Of a stretch of DNA of 64,000 bases, positions 42,171 to 50,892 are shown one piece after another (the first letter of the stretch is position 1; each line of letters opens with the position of its first letter). Origin of the DNA: Vibrio nereis NBRC 15637 (GTDB lineage Bacteria > Pseudomonadota > Gammaproteobacteria > Enterobacterales > Vibrionaceae); assembly GCF_001591105.1 (NCBI RefSeq), contig NZ_BCUD01000014.1, positions 1 to 64,000 of the forward strand. The letters run 5' to 3'. Both the position numbers and the translations under genes were made by a program. The notes beneath the pieces were generated by a model. The model was not told the DNA's origin and searched no databases. It was given only the letters and a program-made list of their open reading frames with translations.

Positions 42171-43085
42171 TTATTCATGATGTTGTAATAAGTTTTTTAG
42201 AGCAGGTGCGAGTCGAGAGTAACTGAATTTATACCCAAGCTCAGTCAACTTTTTCGGTTTGGCGCGGATGCTATCAAACAGCAGTACCGAGCTTTCACCC
42301 ATGGCTAACTTAAGTGCCCATTTAGGCGTAAAGAGTAAATGAGGACGTTTTAATGTCTTCGCGAGCGCTTTACTGAAAAATGTGTTGGTCACAGGGTGGG
42401 GGGCACAAAGATTAAACGGACCGTGTGCGTGCTCGGTTTCCAGTAAGTAAACAATGCCACGAACCATATCTAGCATATGGATCCAAGGCATATATTGTTG
42501 GCCATTACCAATCGGGCCACCAAGGCCGAGTTTGTATGGCAGCAGCATTTTACTCAGTGCGCCCCCTTCAGGCGAAAGCACAATGCCTGTTCTTAGGGTG
42601 CAGACACGCGTTGACTCAGAGCTAGCACGGTTGGCTATGTTTTCCCAAGTCGCGCACACTTGGTGCGGAAACCCTTCATGGTGGACCTGCAATTCTTCAT
42701 CAAATGGATGCTCTTGTTGGTCACCGTAGTAGCCGACTGCGGAGCCACTAATAAAAACAGAGGGAGGGGCTGTACTGGCGTGGATGAGATCAACAATCCT
42801 CTCAGTCAGATTCCAGCGACTGTCACAAATCTCTTTCTTTTGTTTTTTGCTCCAACGTTTATCAGCGATGGGTTCCCCAGCTAAGTTAATCACAGCATCA
42901 AACTCGTTGAGATCATGAAGATGGTCTAAGCTAGATATGTATGAAATATTGCCCATATCAGCATGATTGACGATGGACTTTGCTTTACTTGGTGAGCGGG
43001 TGAGCATGACCAGATGATGGGTTGTCAGATGCTTAATTAGTTCCCTACCAATAAACCCAGTGCCCCCAGTGAGCAGTATCTTCAT
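42171..43085 (-). CDS. yfcH: YfcH-like epimerase (TIGR01777 family)
   Basis: 304-residue extended SDR. The NAD(P) loop is LLTGGTGFIGREL; NLAGEPIADKRWSKKQK and ISGSAVGYYGDQ are characteristic of the TIGR01777/SulA-like epimerases, whose substrate is unknown. The ATG at 43085 has AAGGAG six bases before it; the frame is open six codons further upstream. A DUF1731 C-terminal part (LLFTPKWALKLAMGESS) is present. Confidence 0.92.
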   Translation of the reverse strand: MKILLTGGTGFIGRELIKHLTTHHLVMLTRSPSKAKSIVNHADMGNISYISSLDHLHDLNEFDAVINLAGEPIADKRWSKKQKKEICDSRWNLTERIVDLIHASTAPPSVFISGSAVGYYGDQQEHPFDEELQVHHEGFPHQVCATWENIANRASSESTRVCTLRTGIVLSPEGGALSKMLLPYKLGLGGPIGNGQQYMPWIHMLDMVRGIVYLLETEHAHGPFNLCAPHPVTNTFFSKALAKTLKRPHLLFTPKWALKLAMGESSVLLFDSIRAKPKKLTELGYKFSYSRLAPALKNLLQHHE

Positions 43086-43302
43086 CCATCTCTCCTTGAA
43101 CATATGTGCAGGTTAATGACTGTACGTAACCCTATTTATTATAGCGAGTTAGATCAATACCGGGGCATTGTTTATGCAAAGATAATGGTTATCACAAAAT
43201 TAACAATTTGTTACGTTTATTGATCGTCTCTCAAGCACTATCACATCAAATCAGAAACTCATTTGTCATTATGTAGTTACCGCATAGTGAGTAGGGACAC
43301 AT

Positions 43303-44037
43303 ATGGAAGCAATAGCTGCGTTAATAAAAGCGTTTTTAGGGAGTCTGAGAGATCTCCTGCCTATTATTATTGTTATCGCATTTTTTCAGCTTATTGTGCT
43401 GCAGGAACCACTTCCTAACTTGCTCTCTATTTTGTTTGGCCTGTTGCTCGTGGTGGCCGGGTTGACGTTTTTCATCTTCGGTTTGGAAATGGGGTTATTT
43501 CCTATTGGCGAGTCCATGGCGCAGGCATTTGCGCGCAAAGGAAGTCTGTTCTGGCTAATGGTGTTTGCATTTTGCCTTGGTTTTGGCACCACAGTGGCAG
43601 AGCCGGCTTTGACCGCGGTTGCAGATGAAGCCGCAGAAGTCGCCGCTGAAGGGGGAATGATCCCAAATGATGAGGTGGCGATGGAGGAATACGCCAATGG
43701 GTTAAGGTTGAGTGTCGCTTTGTCGGTTGGGTTCGCGATTATGCTTGGCGTCCTAAGAATCTTAAAAGGGTGGTCGATTCAATACATGATCATCATAGGT
43801 TACATCGGTGTGGTTGTGCTGACCATGTTTGCACCAGAAAGCATTATTGGCGTGGCTTATGACTCTGGTGGTGTGACAACCTCGACCATCACGGTGCCGT
43901 TGGTCACTGCATTGGGAGTGGGTCTTGCTTCTGCAATTAAAGGGCGTAATCCCATGATTGATGGTTTTGGTCTGATCGCTTTCGCGTCACTACTGCCGAT
44001 GATGTTTGTCATGGTGTATGGAATGGTGGTGGCATGA
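43303..44037 (+). CDS. DUF1538 membrane protein, subunit A
   Basis: 244-residue polytopic inner-membrane protein of the DUF1538 family, with about six TM segments. Motifs shared with the next gene: [11 protein letters not shown] (60-70), [10 protein letters not shown] (94-103), [11 protein letters not shown] (185-195) and [17 protein letters not shown] (214-230). The polar re-entrant-looking AEP and DSGG motifs suggest a substrate or ion path. Function is unknown; a transporter is inferred. AGGGA precedes the ATG. It is the first gene of a four-gene overlapping cassette and is coupled (ATGA) to subunit B. Confidence 0.85.
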   Translation: MEAIAALIKAFLGSLRDLLPIIIVIAFFQLIVLQEPLPNLLSILFGLLLVVAGLTFFIFGLEMGLFPIGESMAQAFARKGSLFWLMVFAFCLGFGTTVAEPALTAVADEAAEVAAEGGMIPNDEVAMEEYANGLRLSVALSVGFAIMLGVLRILKGWSIQYMIIIGYIGVVVLTMFAPESIIGVAYDSGGVTTSTITVPLVTALGVGLASAIKGRNPMIDGFGLIAFASLLPMMFVMVYGMVVA

Positions 44038-44828
44038 TTGAGTGGTCCCATTTTTCCGCGACGTTTATTAGTACCATCGGTGATGTACTGCCTATATCGG
44101 CCATTCTCTTTGGTTTCCAGTTTGCAATTCTTCGAAAGCCTGTCACGAATTTACCCAAAATTATCCTCGGATTTGTGTATGTCATCTTGGGTTTATCACT
44201 GTTTCTAATTGGTTTAGAAATGGCGTTGTTTCCATTGGGGGAAACAATGGCAATTCAACTCACTGCTCCGGAATTTTTGCAGCAGTTTAGGCTGTCTGAG
44301 CAAGGCGCCATCCATTGGAAAGATTATTACTGGGTGTATTTGTTTGCTTTCTGTATTGGTTTTAGCACAACGGTAGCGGAGCCTTCTCTTATCGCAGTCG
44401 CAATAAAAGCGAATCGAGTCTCTGGTGGCACGATTAGCGTGAATGGCTTGCGGTTTGCGGTCGCGCTTGGGGTCGCGATTGGTATAGCTTTGGGCAGCTA
44501 CCGTATTGTGGTGGGGGATCCTATTCATTACTACATCATTGCAGGTTATATCGTAGTTGTTGTTCAAACCTTTTATGCGCCAAAATTAATAGTGCCCCTT
44601 GCTTACGATTCTGGAGGTGTCACAACCTCAACGGTCACCGTGCCTTTAGTGGCGGCTCTTGGGTTAGGTTTAGCATCGACAGTGCCGGGGCGAAATCCCA
44701 TGATAGATGGGTTTGGTTTGATTGCATTTGCGAGTTTGTTTCCGATCATTTCTGTTATGGGTTATGCCCAAATCACTCGCTGGCTCAGTCGTGGGTCAGA
44801 GAAGGAGGATAATGAAAATGCGCTTTAA
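44034..44828 (+). CDS. DUF1538 membrane protein, subunit B
   Basis: 264-residue paralogue of the preceding gene with the same order of motifs: [11 protein letters not shown] (60-70), [10 protein letters not shown] (111-120), [11 protein letters not shown] (190-200) and [10 protein letters not shown] (219-228). It has a longer loop after the second motif block (about 74-98). Two similar half-pumps made in equal amounts by 4-base overlap suggest a heterodimer; some DUF1538 proteins elsewhere are single double-length chains, as far as I recall. It overlaps the P-II-like gene by 17 bases. Confidence 0.85.
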   Translation: MIEWSHFSATFISTIGDVLPISAILFGFQFAILRKPVTNLPKIILGFVYVILGLSLFLIGLEMALFPLGETMAIQLTAPEFLQQFRLSEQGAIHWKDYYWVYLFAFCIGFSTTVAEPSLIAVAIKANRVSGGTISVNGLRFAVALGVAIGIALGSYRIVVGDPIHYYIIAGYIVVVVQTFYAPKLIVPLAYDSGGVTTSTVTVPLVAALGLGLASTVPGRNPMIDGFGLIAFASLFPIISVMGYAQITRWLSRGSEKEDNENAL

Positions 44829-45168
44829 ATTGATATTAGCTTTTGTCGAGGACAGCAGAACAGACGCTGTACTGGATGCTGCAAGAAATGCAGGAGCTAC
44901 AGGGGCCACCGTGATTAACAATGCCAGAGGTGAAGGGCTCATTAAAAAGCGAACGTTTTTAGGTTTGACATTGGATGTGCAAAAAGACGTTTTGCTCTTC
45001 GTGGTGGAGGAGCACTTATCCCGGCATATTTTAGAAACAATCAGCAGTGTCGGCGAGTTTGACTTGGAGTCAGGGCAGGGCATCGCGGTTCAAATCGATA
45101 TTGAAGATGCGGTTGGCGTTGCTCACCAGGTCGAAAAACTAACTAAAGTGGTAGAGGATGAGTTATGA
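44812..45168 (+). CDS. P-II-like signalling protein linked to DUF1538
   Basis: 118-residue protein with the beta-alpha-beta ferredoxin-like P-II pattern: [35 protein letters not shown], here cut as FVEDSRTDAVLDAA (11-24) and GATGATVINNARG (28-40), then KDVLLFVVEE (58-67). The T-loop region (about 40-57) is short and lacks the uridylylated Tyr of GlnB, so nucleotide or metabolite sensing rather than GlnD control is expected. ATG 44812 is three bases after AAGGAGG; ATG 44818 has better spacing and is an alternative. It overlaps both neighbours, so it probably regulates the DUF1538 pair (inference). Confidence 0.8.
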   Translation: MKMRFKLILAFVEDSRTDAVLDAARNAGATGATVINNARGEGLIKKRTFLGLTLDVQKDVLLFVVEEHLSRHILETISSVGEFDLESGQGIAVQIDIEDAVGVAHQVEKLTKVVEDEL

Positions 45169-45572
45169 GTAGCCATGAGAAAATTAGCGTCAGAGATGTC
45201 ATGGCGAACACTTATGTCATGATTGATGGTTTAACCACAGTACGTGAAGGCATCCAGTTGGCTAAGCAATATCAGGTCAAGGCTTTGGTGGTAAATAAAC
45301 GTCATGATGATGATGAATACGGGATCGTACTGATGAACGATATTGCTAAAAAAGTGTTAGCAAAAAACCGCTCACCAGACCGAACCAACATATATGAGAT
45401 TATGACTAAGCCCGCTTTGTCTGTTCCACCGGATATGCATGTGAAGTACTGTGCAAGACTGTTTGAGCGTTTCGGCATTAGCCGCGCACCCGTTGTGGAC
45501 TGTGGCAAAGTGATCGGCATGGTGAGTTACAACAATATTGTGATTAACGGCATGGCGCGGGATGACGATTAG
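45165..45572 (+). CDS. CBS-pair regulatory protein
   Basis: 135-residue stand-alone Bateman module: two CBS repeats (about 8-65, VRDVMANTYVMIDGLTT; and 75-130, YEIMTKPALSVPPDMHV ... MVSYNNIVING). Such modules bind ATP, AMP or other adenosine ligands and gate transporters or enzymes. It starts within the stop of the P-II-like gene (ATGA). With two sensors beside two membrane subunits, control of the DUF1538 transporter by energy or nitrogen state is a reasonable guess. Confidence 0.88.
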   Translation: MSSHEKISVRDVMANTYVMIDGLTTVREGIQLAKQYQVKALVVNKRHDDDEYGIVLMNDIAKKVLAKNRSPDRTNIYEIMTKPALSVPPDMHVKYCARLFERFGISRAPVVDCGKVIGMVSYNNIVINGMARDDD

Positions 45573-45589
45573 ATACCGTTTAACGTAGA

Positions 45590-45614
45590 ATATCCTCTGT
45601 ATTTATGAGGATAT
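45590..45614 (+). promoter_or_regulatory. Hairpin covering the yfcE ribosome site
   Basis: ATATCCTC (45590-45597) pairs perfectly with GAGGATAT (45607-45614), which contains the GAGG Shine-Dalgarno of yfcE (ATG 45621). It could down-tune yfcE translation or act as a weak transcription stop after the DUF1538 cassette. Confidence 0.6.
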
Positions 45615-45620
45615 GATGTC

Positions 45621-46169
45621 ATGAAATTATTTTTTGCCTCAGACTTGCATGGCAGTTTGCCAGCAACCGAAAAAGCGCTCGAGAAATTCAAACAGTCGGG
45701 CGCAGAAACCTTGGTGCTTTTGGGCGACGTGCTTAACCATGGGCCGCGTAATCCAATCCCTGACGGTTATAACCCGCCTCAAGTGGCGGAATTGTTGAAT
45801 CAGTACGCTGATAAAATCATTGCGGTCCGCGGGAATTGCGATAGCGAAGTGGATCAAATGTTGCTCTCCTTCCCAATGATGTCTGACTACGCTTGGATTT
45901 TGTTGGCGTCGGGACAACGACTATTTTTAACTCATGGCCACTTGTATAACGCACAAAAGCGGCCAGCACTAAAGCAGGGAGATGTGATTGTTCATGGTCA
46001 CACACACATTCCCGTCGCAGAAAAAGAGGGCGAGCAGTTCATCTATAACCCTGGCTCTGTCACTTTTCCTCGTAATGGCTTTGCGGCCAGTTATGGCTTA
46101 ATGGAAGGCGAAACGCTTAAAGTGGTGACCTTTGAGGGTGAGGTACTGGCCAGTATTAATATGGGTTGA
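45621..46169 (+). CDS. yfcE: Phosphodiesterase YfcE
   Basis: 182-residue metallophosphoesterase. The metal-binding blocks are DLHG, GDVLNHGP, RGNCDSEVD, THGH and HGHTHIP. E. coli YfcE cleaves phosphodiesters such as bis-pNPP with Mn2+; the natural substrate is unknown. It lies 48 bases after the CBS gene on the same strand, so it may be co-transcribed. Confidence 0.95.
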   Translation: MKLFFASDLHGSLPATEKALEKFKQSGAETLVLLGDVLNHGPRNPIPDGYNPPQVAELLNQYADKIIAVRGNCDSEVDQMLLSFPMMSDYAWILLASGQRLFLTHGHLYNAQKRPALKQGDVIVHGHTHIPVAEKEGEQFIYNPGSVTFPRNGFAASYGLMEGETLKVVTFEGEVLASINMG

Positions 46170-46181
46170 TTCTATTTTCAC

Positions 46182-46210
46182 AAAGGCAGCGAGTGGTGCT
46201 GCCTTTTATT
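46182..46210. terminator. Bidirectional terminator between yfcE and the Rdx gene
   Basis: AAAGGCAGC (46182-46190) and GCTGCCTTT (46198-46206) form a perfect 9-bp stem, followed by TATTG; on the minus strand the stem leads into TTTGTG. Confidence 0.82.
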
Positions 46211-46213
46211 GTT

Positions 46214-46492
46214 TTATTTGCTATCCGAGTGGCCTAGATCTCTCTCAGGGTCGATAACGTCACGGACTTTTTGTTTCAGCACTTTGGCTTCAGGGAAGCC
46301 GCCATCTCGTTTTCTTTCCCAAATGATCTGACCGTTACAATGGATTTCAAATCGACCTCCAGTATCAGGATGAAGAGATACGGTTTCTATCTCTTCACTA
46401 AATGTATGGAGTAGCTCTTGAGATAGCCATGTAGAGCGAAGCATCCAGTTGCACTGGCGACAGTAGTAAATATCAATAACGGCTTTATCCAT
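46214..46492 (-). CDS. Rdx/SelW-like redox protein (Cys form)
   Basis: 92-residue thioredoxin-like protein of the SelT/SelW/SelH (Rdx) family. The redox motif is YYCRQCNW (CxxC), where animal and some bacterial members carry selenocysteine at the second position. Typical partners are GGRFEIHCNGQIIWERK and GGFPEAKVLKQKVRD. The exact role is unknown. It is followed upstream by the TSUP gene, six bases away, on the same strand. Confidence 0.88.
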   Translation of the reverse strand: MDKAVIDIYYCRQCNWMLRSTWLSQELLHTFSEEIETVSLHPDTGGRFEIHCNGQIIWERKRDGGFPEAKVLKQKVRDVIDPERDLGHSDSK

Positions 46493-46498
46493 ATATCC

Positions 46499-47254
46499 TC
46501 AAAATAGTAGTTTAATTCCCACGGCAAAAGTGAGTACTTCAAAACACACTTTAATGGTTTGGTTGCTGTAGCGTGTAGTGAGGTAGGCCCCCAAGCCGCC
46601 ACCCAAGAATGACCCTAGCAAGAGTATCGGTAGCCAAGGCCAATAAACAGGTGCTCCTGCTTGTGCGACCGCAGCTCCGCCAATACCGTTCCAGAATAAT
46701 CCGACACAGATCATCGTCAGCGCTACTGCCTGTTTATAGTTGAAACCAAACCAACGTACAAGAAACATGGTCACGAGCAGGCCAGAGCCCGCCGTTAGCG
46801 AACCATTAATAATACCGATAACCACTATTCCTAGCCCTCCCAACAGCCAGCCTTTCGCGTCTCTGTTGATAGGACGTGCAGATTGCCCGAGTTGTTTCTT
46901 TACGCGGGAGTATATGCCAATCGCTAAAATCATTAACCCCAGCAGTGTTTCCGCTATCTGTTCGGGAATGTATAAGACGATATTAGCGCCGATAACGACA
47001 CCAATGCTGCCGACGACAACCAGGTATGCGGCGACTTTCGGGCTAAAACTTTTTTGCTTGATATGTGTAAATGCGGCGCCTAACCCCAAAGCCACACTGG
47101 CGACTTTGTGAGTGGCAAGGGCGACAGAAAACGGCAAACCAAAGAAGATAAGTAAAGGAAATTGTAACAACCCAGCACCGCCGCCAGATAACGAAGCAAG
47201 AGTGTTAGAAACAAAGGAACCAAAGAAGAGTGCGAGAGAGTTAATCCAATCCAT
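46499..47254 (-). CDS. TSUP-family (TauE/SafE) permease
   Basis: 251-residue inner-membrane protein with about eight TM segments. TSUP signs: SNTLASLSGGGAGLLQFPLL at the N-terminus and the internal-repeat NGSLTAGSGLLVTMFLVRWFGF. Family members move sulfite, sulfoacetate or other organic/sulfur anions; the substrate is unknown here. It forms a two-gene unit with the Rdx gene. Confidence 0.92.
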   Translation of the reverse strand: MDWINSLALFFGSFVSNTLASLSGGGAGLLQFPLLIFFGLPFSVALATHKVASVALGLGAAFTHIKQKSFSPKVAAYLVVVGSIGVVIGANIVLYIPEQIAETLLGLMILAIGIYSRVKKQLGQSARPINRDAKGWLLGGLGIVVIGIINGSLTAGSGLLVTMFLVRWFGFNYKQAVALTMICVGLFWNGIGGAAVAQAGAPVYWPWLPILLLGSFLGGGLGAYLTTRYSNQTIKVCFEVLTFAVGIKLLF

Positions 47255-47267
47255 GAGTCACAAAACA

Positions 47268-47286
47268 AAGGGGCGTCCTGCCCCTT
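47268..47286 (-). terminator. Short terminator after toxS
   Basis: Minus strand AAGGGGC-AGGAC-GCCCCTT followed by TGTTTTGTG. It is 11 bases past the toxS stop and stops transcription before the TSUP gene. Confidence 0.78.
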
Positions 47287-47296
47287 ATCAAAATGA

Positions 47297-47812
47297 TTAA
47301 TTAGAGAAAAGTACTGTAGAACCGTGGTTTAAGCTAGTTAAAAGTAGAGTATTCTCATTGACAATATCGATGCGACGGCTTTGTTGAGCATCCATTTTAA
47401 AGATCTGAGTAATAAGCTTTAGTTGCTCTTCAGTGAAGTCTTTGCTTTGTGCTGAAGAAATATCTTTAAACTCGGTAGGTGATACAAGCAAATAGTTGTC
47501 GCTGATCTCCCACTCTCCCGTCTCGGAGATACTAATGATACTTTCGTTTTCTGCATCGTTTGCATATAGGCGGACGGTGGCGACGCGAATGTATGTGCCG
47601 CTCTTCAGGTATTTCACGTTAGAACTGACATCAACTTTACGTAGCGGTCCGACAGAGTTGTCTAGCGGTGGCTCAGTTATCAGTGTCACCATTTTTGATT
47701 GCCACTCTTTAGATGTGAGGGCTTGTTCAACTTTTAAATCACTTCCCCAATAGAGCCAGCTACTGAAAATGGCAGAAAGGACTAATAAACCGACAGCTAG
47801 TTTCTGATTCAT
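47297..47812 (-). CDS. toxS: ToxR-stabilising periplasmic protein ToxS
   Basis: 171-residue membrane-anchored periplasmic partner that protects and activates ToxR. One N-terminal TM helix (about 5-22, with SSWLYWGSD) is followed by the periplasmic domain; ISDNYLLVSPTEFKDIS, QIFKMDAQQSRR and LLLTSLNHGSTVL are near-identical to the V. cholerae protein as I remember it. I start at ATG 47812, eight bases after AGGA; upstream ATG 47821 would overlap that site. The toxR stop is 10 bases upstream. Confidence 0.95.
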   Translation of the reverse strand: MNQKLAVGLLVLSAIFSSWLYWGSDLKVEQALTSKEWQSKMVTLITEPPLDNSVGPLRKVDVSSNVKYLKSGTYIRVATVRLYANDAENESIISISETGEWEISDNYLLVSPTEFKDISSAQSKDFTEEQLKLITQIFKMDAQQSRRIDIVNENTLLLTSLNHGSTVLFSN

Positions 47813-47822
47813 GATACTCATC

Positions 47823-48707
47823 CTATTGGCACACGTTGCTGAGATCTTCTTGATCCGCATAGATTTTTAGCGTGATATTTTCACCTGAATGCTCTAGCGA
47901 ATGAATGTAGTTAAGAACCACGCTGTTGTTTTGTCCGCCCGTGGCAATCACTTCGACAGGTGCATACGAGTCGGTATGAGATTCGTTGTAGCGTTTTACG
48001 CACTGCTCAATAGATTGAGCCCACATATTGAGGCTTGGGTGGTTGGCGGGCGTTTTTACGGGCGTGTTGTCATAGACTGCGATTTGACGAAAGCTCGATT
48101 TCGCAGGGTTTGTGAACAGCACAACACACAAAGGTAAGAACAATGCGAGTGCAAGGGATACCTTGGATAGCAGCTTGTTTCGGCAATCTTTGGACGAGCG
48201 TTGAGGGGCAGTTTCAGGAGTATCTACTACCGTTTCTGGTTGGGGGGCTGCTAGAGCCTCACTGATTTCTGGCTCAACTACGGGCTCATCAATGATCTCG
48301 GCAGCAACGACAGGTTCTGCTGGTGGCTGATCGTCAGGTTTTGATTCTCCTTTCATTAAAGGCACTGTTTTTTCTACCGACGAAATGAGCTGATAGCCTC
48401 TTTTCGGTACGGTTTTCACAAACTGAGGCGATTTAGTTGAATCGTTGAGCGACTTTCTCAGTGTGGAAATGGCCTGTGTTAAGCTGGAATCATCCACTTC
48501 AAACCCCTGCATACGCCAAACAAAGTCGTGTAAGTCATTACGCGTTATGACCTCGCCTGGTTTGTCACACAGTAATCTCAAGATCCGGCTTTCATTGCTG
48601 CCTAGATGAATGGTCTCATTATTGTTTTCTTTGTCTACAAGCGAATTCGTATTTGGGTCAAAGATAAATTTATTTGCGAGATTGAATTTGGTACCTATAT
48701 TACTCAT
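47823..48707 (-). CDS. toxR: Membrane-bound transcriptional regulator ToxR
   Basis: 294-residue inner-membrane transcription factor. The cytoplasmic winged-helix DNA-binding domain (about 8-112; HLGSNESRILRLL, DDSSLTQAISTLRK, KTVPKRGYQLIS) is followed by an acidic Pro/Glu tether (115-175), a TM helix (about 179-200) and a periplasmic domain with the disulfide pair C236/C293. ToxR controls porins, bile/acid resistance and, in pathogens, virulence genes; presence does not imply a pathogen because ToxR is ancestral in vibrios. ATG 48707 is preferred over TTG 48710. Divergent from htpG. Confidence 0.97.
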   Translation of the reverse strand: MSNIGTKFNLANKFIFDPNTNSLVDKENNNETIHLGSNESRILRLLCDKPGEVITRNDLHDFVWRMQGFEVDDSSLTQAISTLRKSLNDSTKSPQFVKTVPKRGYQLISSVEKTVPLMKGESKPDDQPPAEPVVAAEIIDEPVVEPEISEALAAPQPETVVDTPETAPQRSSKDCRNKLLSKVSLALALFLPLCVVLFTNPAKSSFRQIAVYDNTPVKTPANHPSLNMWAQSIEQCVKRYNESHTDSYAPVEVIATGGQNNSVVLNYIHSLEHSGENITLKIYADQEDLSNVCQ

Positions 48708-48800
48708 CAATTTCAGCCATTTTTATTAGTAGTTTAGCGCTATTTTCAGCACGCTCCGTCTTGGAGTAGGCTGTCTAGCTTAGGGGGAGTATCTTCAGCT

Positions 48801-48829
48801 AGAATTTTGCGAGCCGCAAGGATAGTCAA
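48801..48829 (-). promoter_or_regulatory. Putative sigma-70 promoter of toxRS
   Basis: Minus strand TTGACT (48829-48824), 17-bp spacer, AATTCT (48806-48801). Predicted start about 48794, giving a leader of about 87 nt. It lies back to back with the htpG heat-shock promoter, only ~40 bp away. Confidence 0.6.
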
Positions 48830-48867
48830 AATTGAAACAAAAAAACACTGTTTTTATAACCTTTGAC

Positions 48868-48894
48868 CTTGAATTTACATTTGGCACCCTCATG
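48868..48894 (+). promoter_or_regulatory. Heat-shock (sigma-32) promoter of htpG
   Basis: CTTGAA (48868-48873) and, after 13 bp, CCCTCATG (48887-48894) match the sigma-32 consensus CTTGAAA / CCCCATnT. In V. cholerae, sigma-32 activity at htpG is known to reduce toxR expression; the same layout is seen here. Confidence 0.78.
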
Positions 48895-48970
48895 TTTACC
48901 TGCAGATTCACTTGGTGACGGCCTCACGTTTGTTTGAGGCCAGAGATGTCATAGAAGTAATGGAGCAATC

Positions 48971-50875
48971 ATGAGCGATACAATGACACCAAACAAAGAA
49001 ACTCGTGGCTTTCAATCAGAAGTAAAGCAACTACTTCATTTAATGATTCACTCTCTTTACTCCAATAAAGAGATCTTCCTACGCGAGCTGATTTCAAACG
49101 CATCTGACGCCTCAGATAAACTGCGCTTCCAGGCGCTGTCTCACCCTGAATTGTATCAAGGTGACGCTGATCTGGGTGTTAAGCTTTCTTTCGACGAAGC
49201 AGCCAATACGCTAACGATCTCTGATAACGGTATTGGCATGAGCCGAGATGACGTGATCGAACATTTAGGTACAATTGCGAAATCAGGTACTGCTGAATTT
49301 TTCTCTAAATTATCAGAAGACCAATCCAAAGATTCCCAGTTGATCGGTCAGTTTGGTGTCGGTTTCTACTCGGCCTTTATCGTGGCTGACGCGGTAACAG
49401 TACGTACTCGTGCTGCTGGTTTATCTGCTGACCAAGCGGTTCAATGGCATTCTTCAGGTGAAGGCGAATACACCATTGAGAGCATCTCAAAAGAGTCTCG
49501 CGGTACTGACATCATCCTTCACATGCGTGAAGACGGTAAAGAGTTCCTAAATGAGTGGCGTCTTCGTGATGTTATCAGCAAGTACTCTGATCATATCGGC
49601 ATTCCTGTTTCAATTCAGACCGCAGAACGTGACGAAGAAGGCAAAGAAACGGGCGAGAAAAAGTGGGAGAAAATCAACAAAGCTCAAGCACTTTGGACGC
49701 GTAACAAGTCGGATATCTCTGAAGAAGAGTACCAAGAATTTTATAAACACGTTTCGCATGATTTTGCAGATCCACTGACGTGGAGCCACAACCGTGTGGA
49801 AGGTAAGAACGATTACACCAGCTTGCTTTACATCCCAGCAAAAGCGCCATGGGATATGATGAACCGCGACCACAAATCAGGTCTTAAACTGTATGTTCAG
49901 CGCGTGTTTATTATGGATGACGCAGAGCAATTCATGCCGTCTTACCTACGTTTTGTACGTGGTCTGATAGATTCAAACGACCTGCCATTGAACGTTTCTC
50001 GTGAGATCCTTCAAGACAACAAAGTCACTCAATCGTTACGCAATGCATGTACTAAGCGTGTGCTGACCATGCTTGAGCGCATGGCGAAGAATGACGAAGA
50101 GAAATATCAGTCATTCTGGAAAGAGTTTGGTCTCGTGATGAAAGAAGGCCCTGCAGAGGACATGAGCAACAAAGAGAAAGTTGCTGGCCTACTGCGTTTT
50201 GCCTCTACAGAAGTGGACTCTGCAGAACAAACGGTTAGCTTGGCGTCTTATGTTGAACGTATGAAAGAAGGTCAGGATAAGATTTACTACCTGACAGCAG
50301 ATAGCTACGCAGCCGCTAAGAACAGCCCACACTTAGAGCAGTTCAAGGCCAAAGGCATTGAAGTCGTTCTGATGTACGACCGCATTGATGAGTGGTTGAT
50401 GAACTACCTGACAGAATTTGACGGTAAGCAGTTCCAGTCTATTACAAAAGCGGGTCTGGACCTTAGCAAGTTTGAAGACGAAGCGGAAAAAGAGAAGCAG
50501 AAAGAAACTGAAGAAGAGTTCAAATCTGTTGTTGAGCGCACTCAGGCTTACCTCGGTGACCGAGTGAAAGAAGTACGCACAACGTTCAAACTGGCGACAA
50601 CGCCTGCAGTGGTCGTGACCGATGATTTTGAGATGGGCACACAAATGGCGAAATTGCTTGAAGCAGCAGGCCAGGCGGCACCAGAAGTGAAATACATCTT
50701 TGAAATTAACCCTGAACATGAAATGGTGAAACGTATGGCTGATGAAGCCGACGAAGAGGCATTTGGCCGCTGGGTTGAGGTTCTGCTTGGTCAGGCCATG
50801 CTGGCAGAGCGCGGCTCTTTGGCGGATCCATCACAGTTCTTAGGGGCGGTAAATTCGCTTTTGACTAAGGGCTAA
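48971..50875 (+). CDS. htpG: Chaperone protein HtpG (bacterial Hsp90)
   Basis: 634-residue ATP-dependent chaperone. The GHKL ATPase domain has [26 protein letters not shown] and [11 protein letters not shown]; middle and C-terminal dimerisation domains follow. Length is near E. coli HtpG (624). It is expressed from a heat-shock promoter and terminated by a hairpin at about 50893-50920. Confidence 0.98.
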   Translation: MSDTMTPNKETRGFQSEVKQLLHLMIHSLYSNKEIFLRELISNASDASDKLRFQALSHPELYQGDADLGVKLSFDEAANTLTISDNGIGMSRDDVIEHLGTIAKSGTAEFFSKLSEDQSKDSQLIGQFGVGFYSAFIVADAVTVRTRAAGLSADQAVQWHSSGEGEYTIESISKESRGTDIILHMREDGKEFLNEWRLRDVISKYSDHIGIPVSIQTAERDEEGKETGEKKWEKINKAQALWTRNKSDISEEEYQEFYKHVSHDFADPLTWSHNRVEGKNDYTSLLYIPAKAPWDMMNRDHKSGLKLYVQRVFIMDDAEQFMPSYLRFVRGLIDSNDLPLNVSREILQDNKVTQSLRNACTKRVLTMLERMAKNDEEKYQSFWKEFGLVMKEGPAEDMSNKEKVAGLLRFASTEVDSAEQTVSLASYVERMKEGQDKIYYLTADSYAAAKNSPHLEQFKAKGIEVVLMYDRIDEWLMNYLTEFDGKQFQSITKAGLDLSKFEDEAEKEKQKETEEEFKSVVERTQAYLGDRVKEVRTTFKLATTPAVVVTDDFEMGTQMAKLLEAAGQAAPEVKYIFEINPEHEMVKRMADEADEEAFGRWVEVLLGQAMLAERGSLADPSQFLGAVNSLLTKG

Positions 50876-50892
50876 TAGCTCAAAAGGTTCGA

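Noticed and set aside
44722..44811. In-frame extension of the P-II-like gene into DUF1538 subunit B
   Set aside because: The extension overlaps the coding end of subunit B and places the AAGGAGG site inside the ORF. ATG 44812/44818 fits the P-II start.
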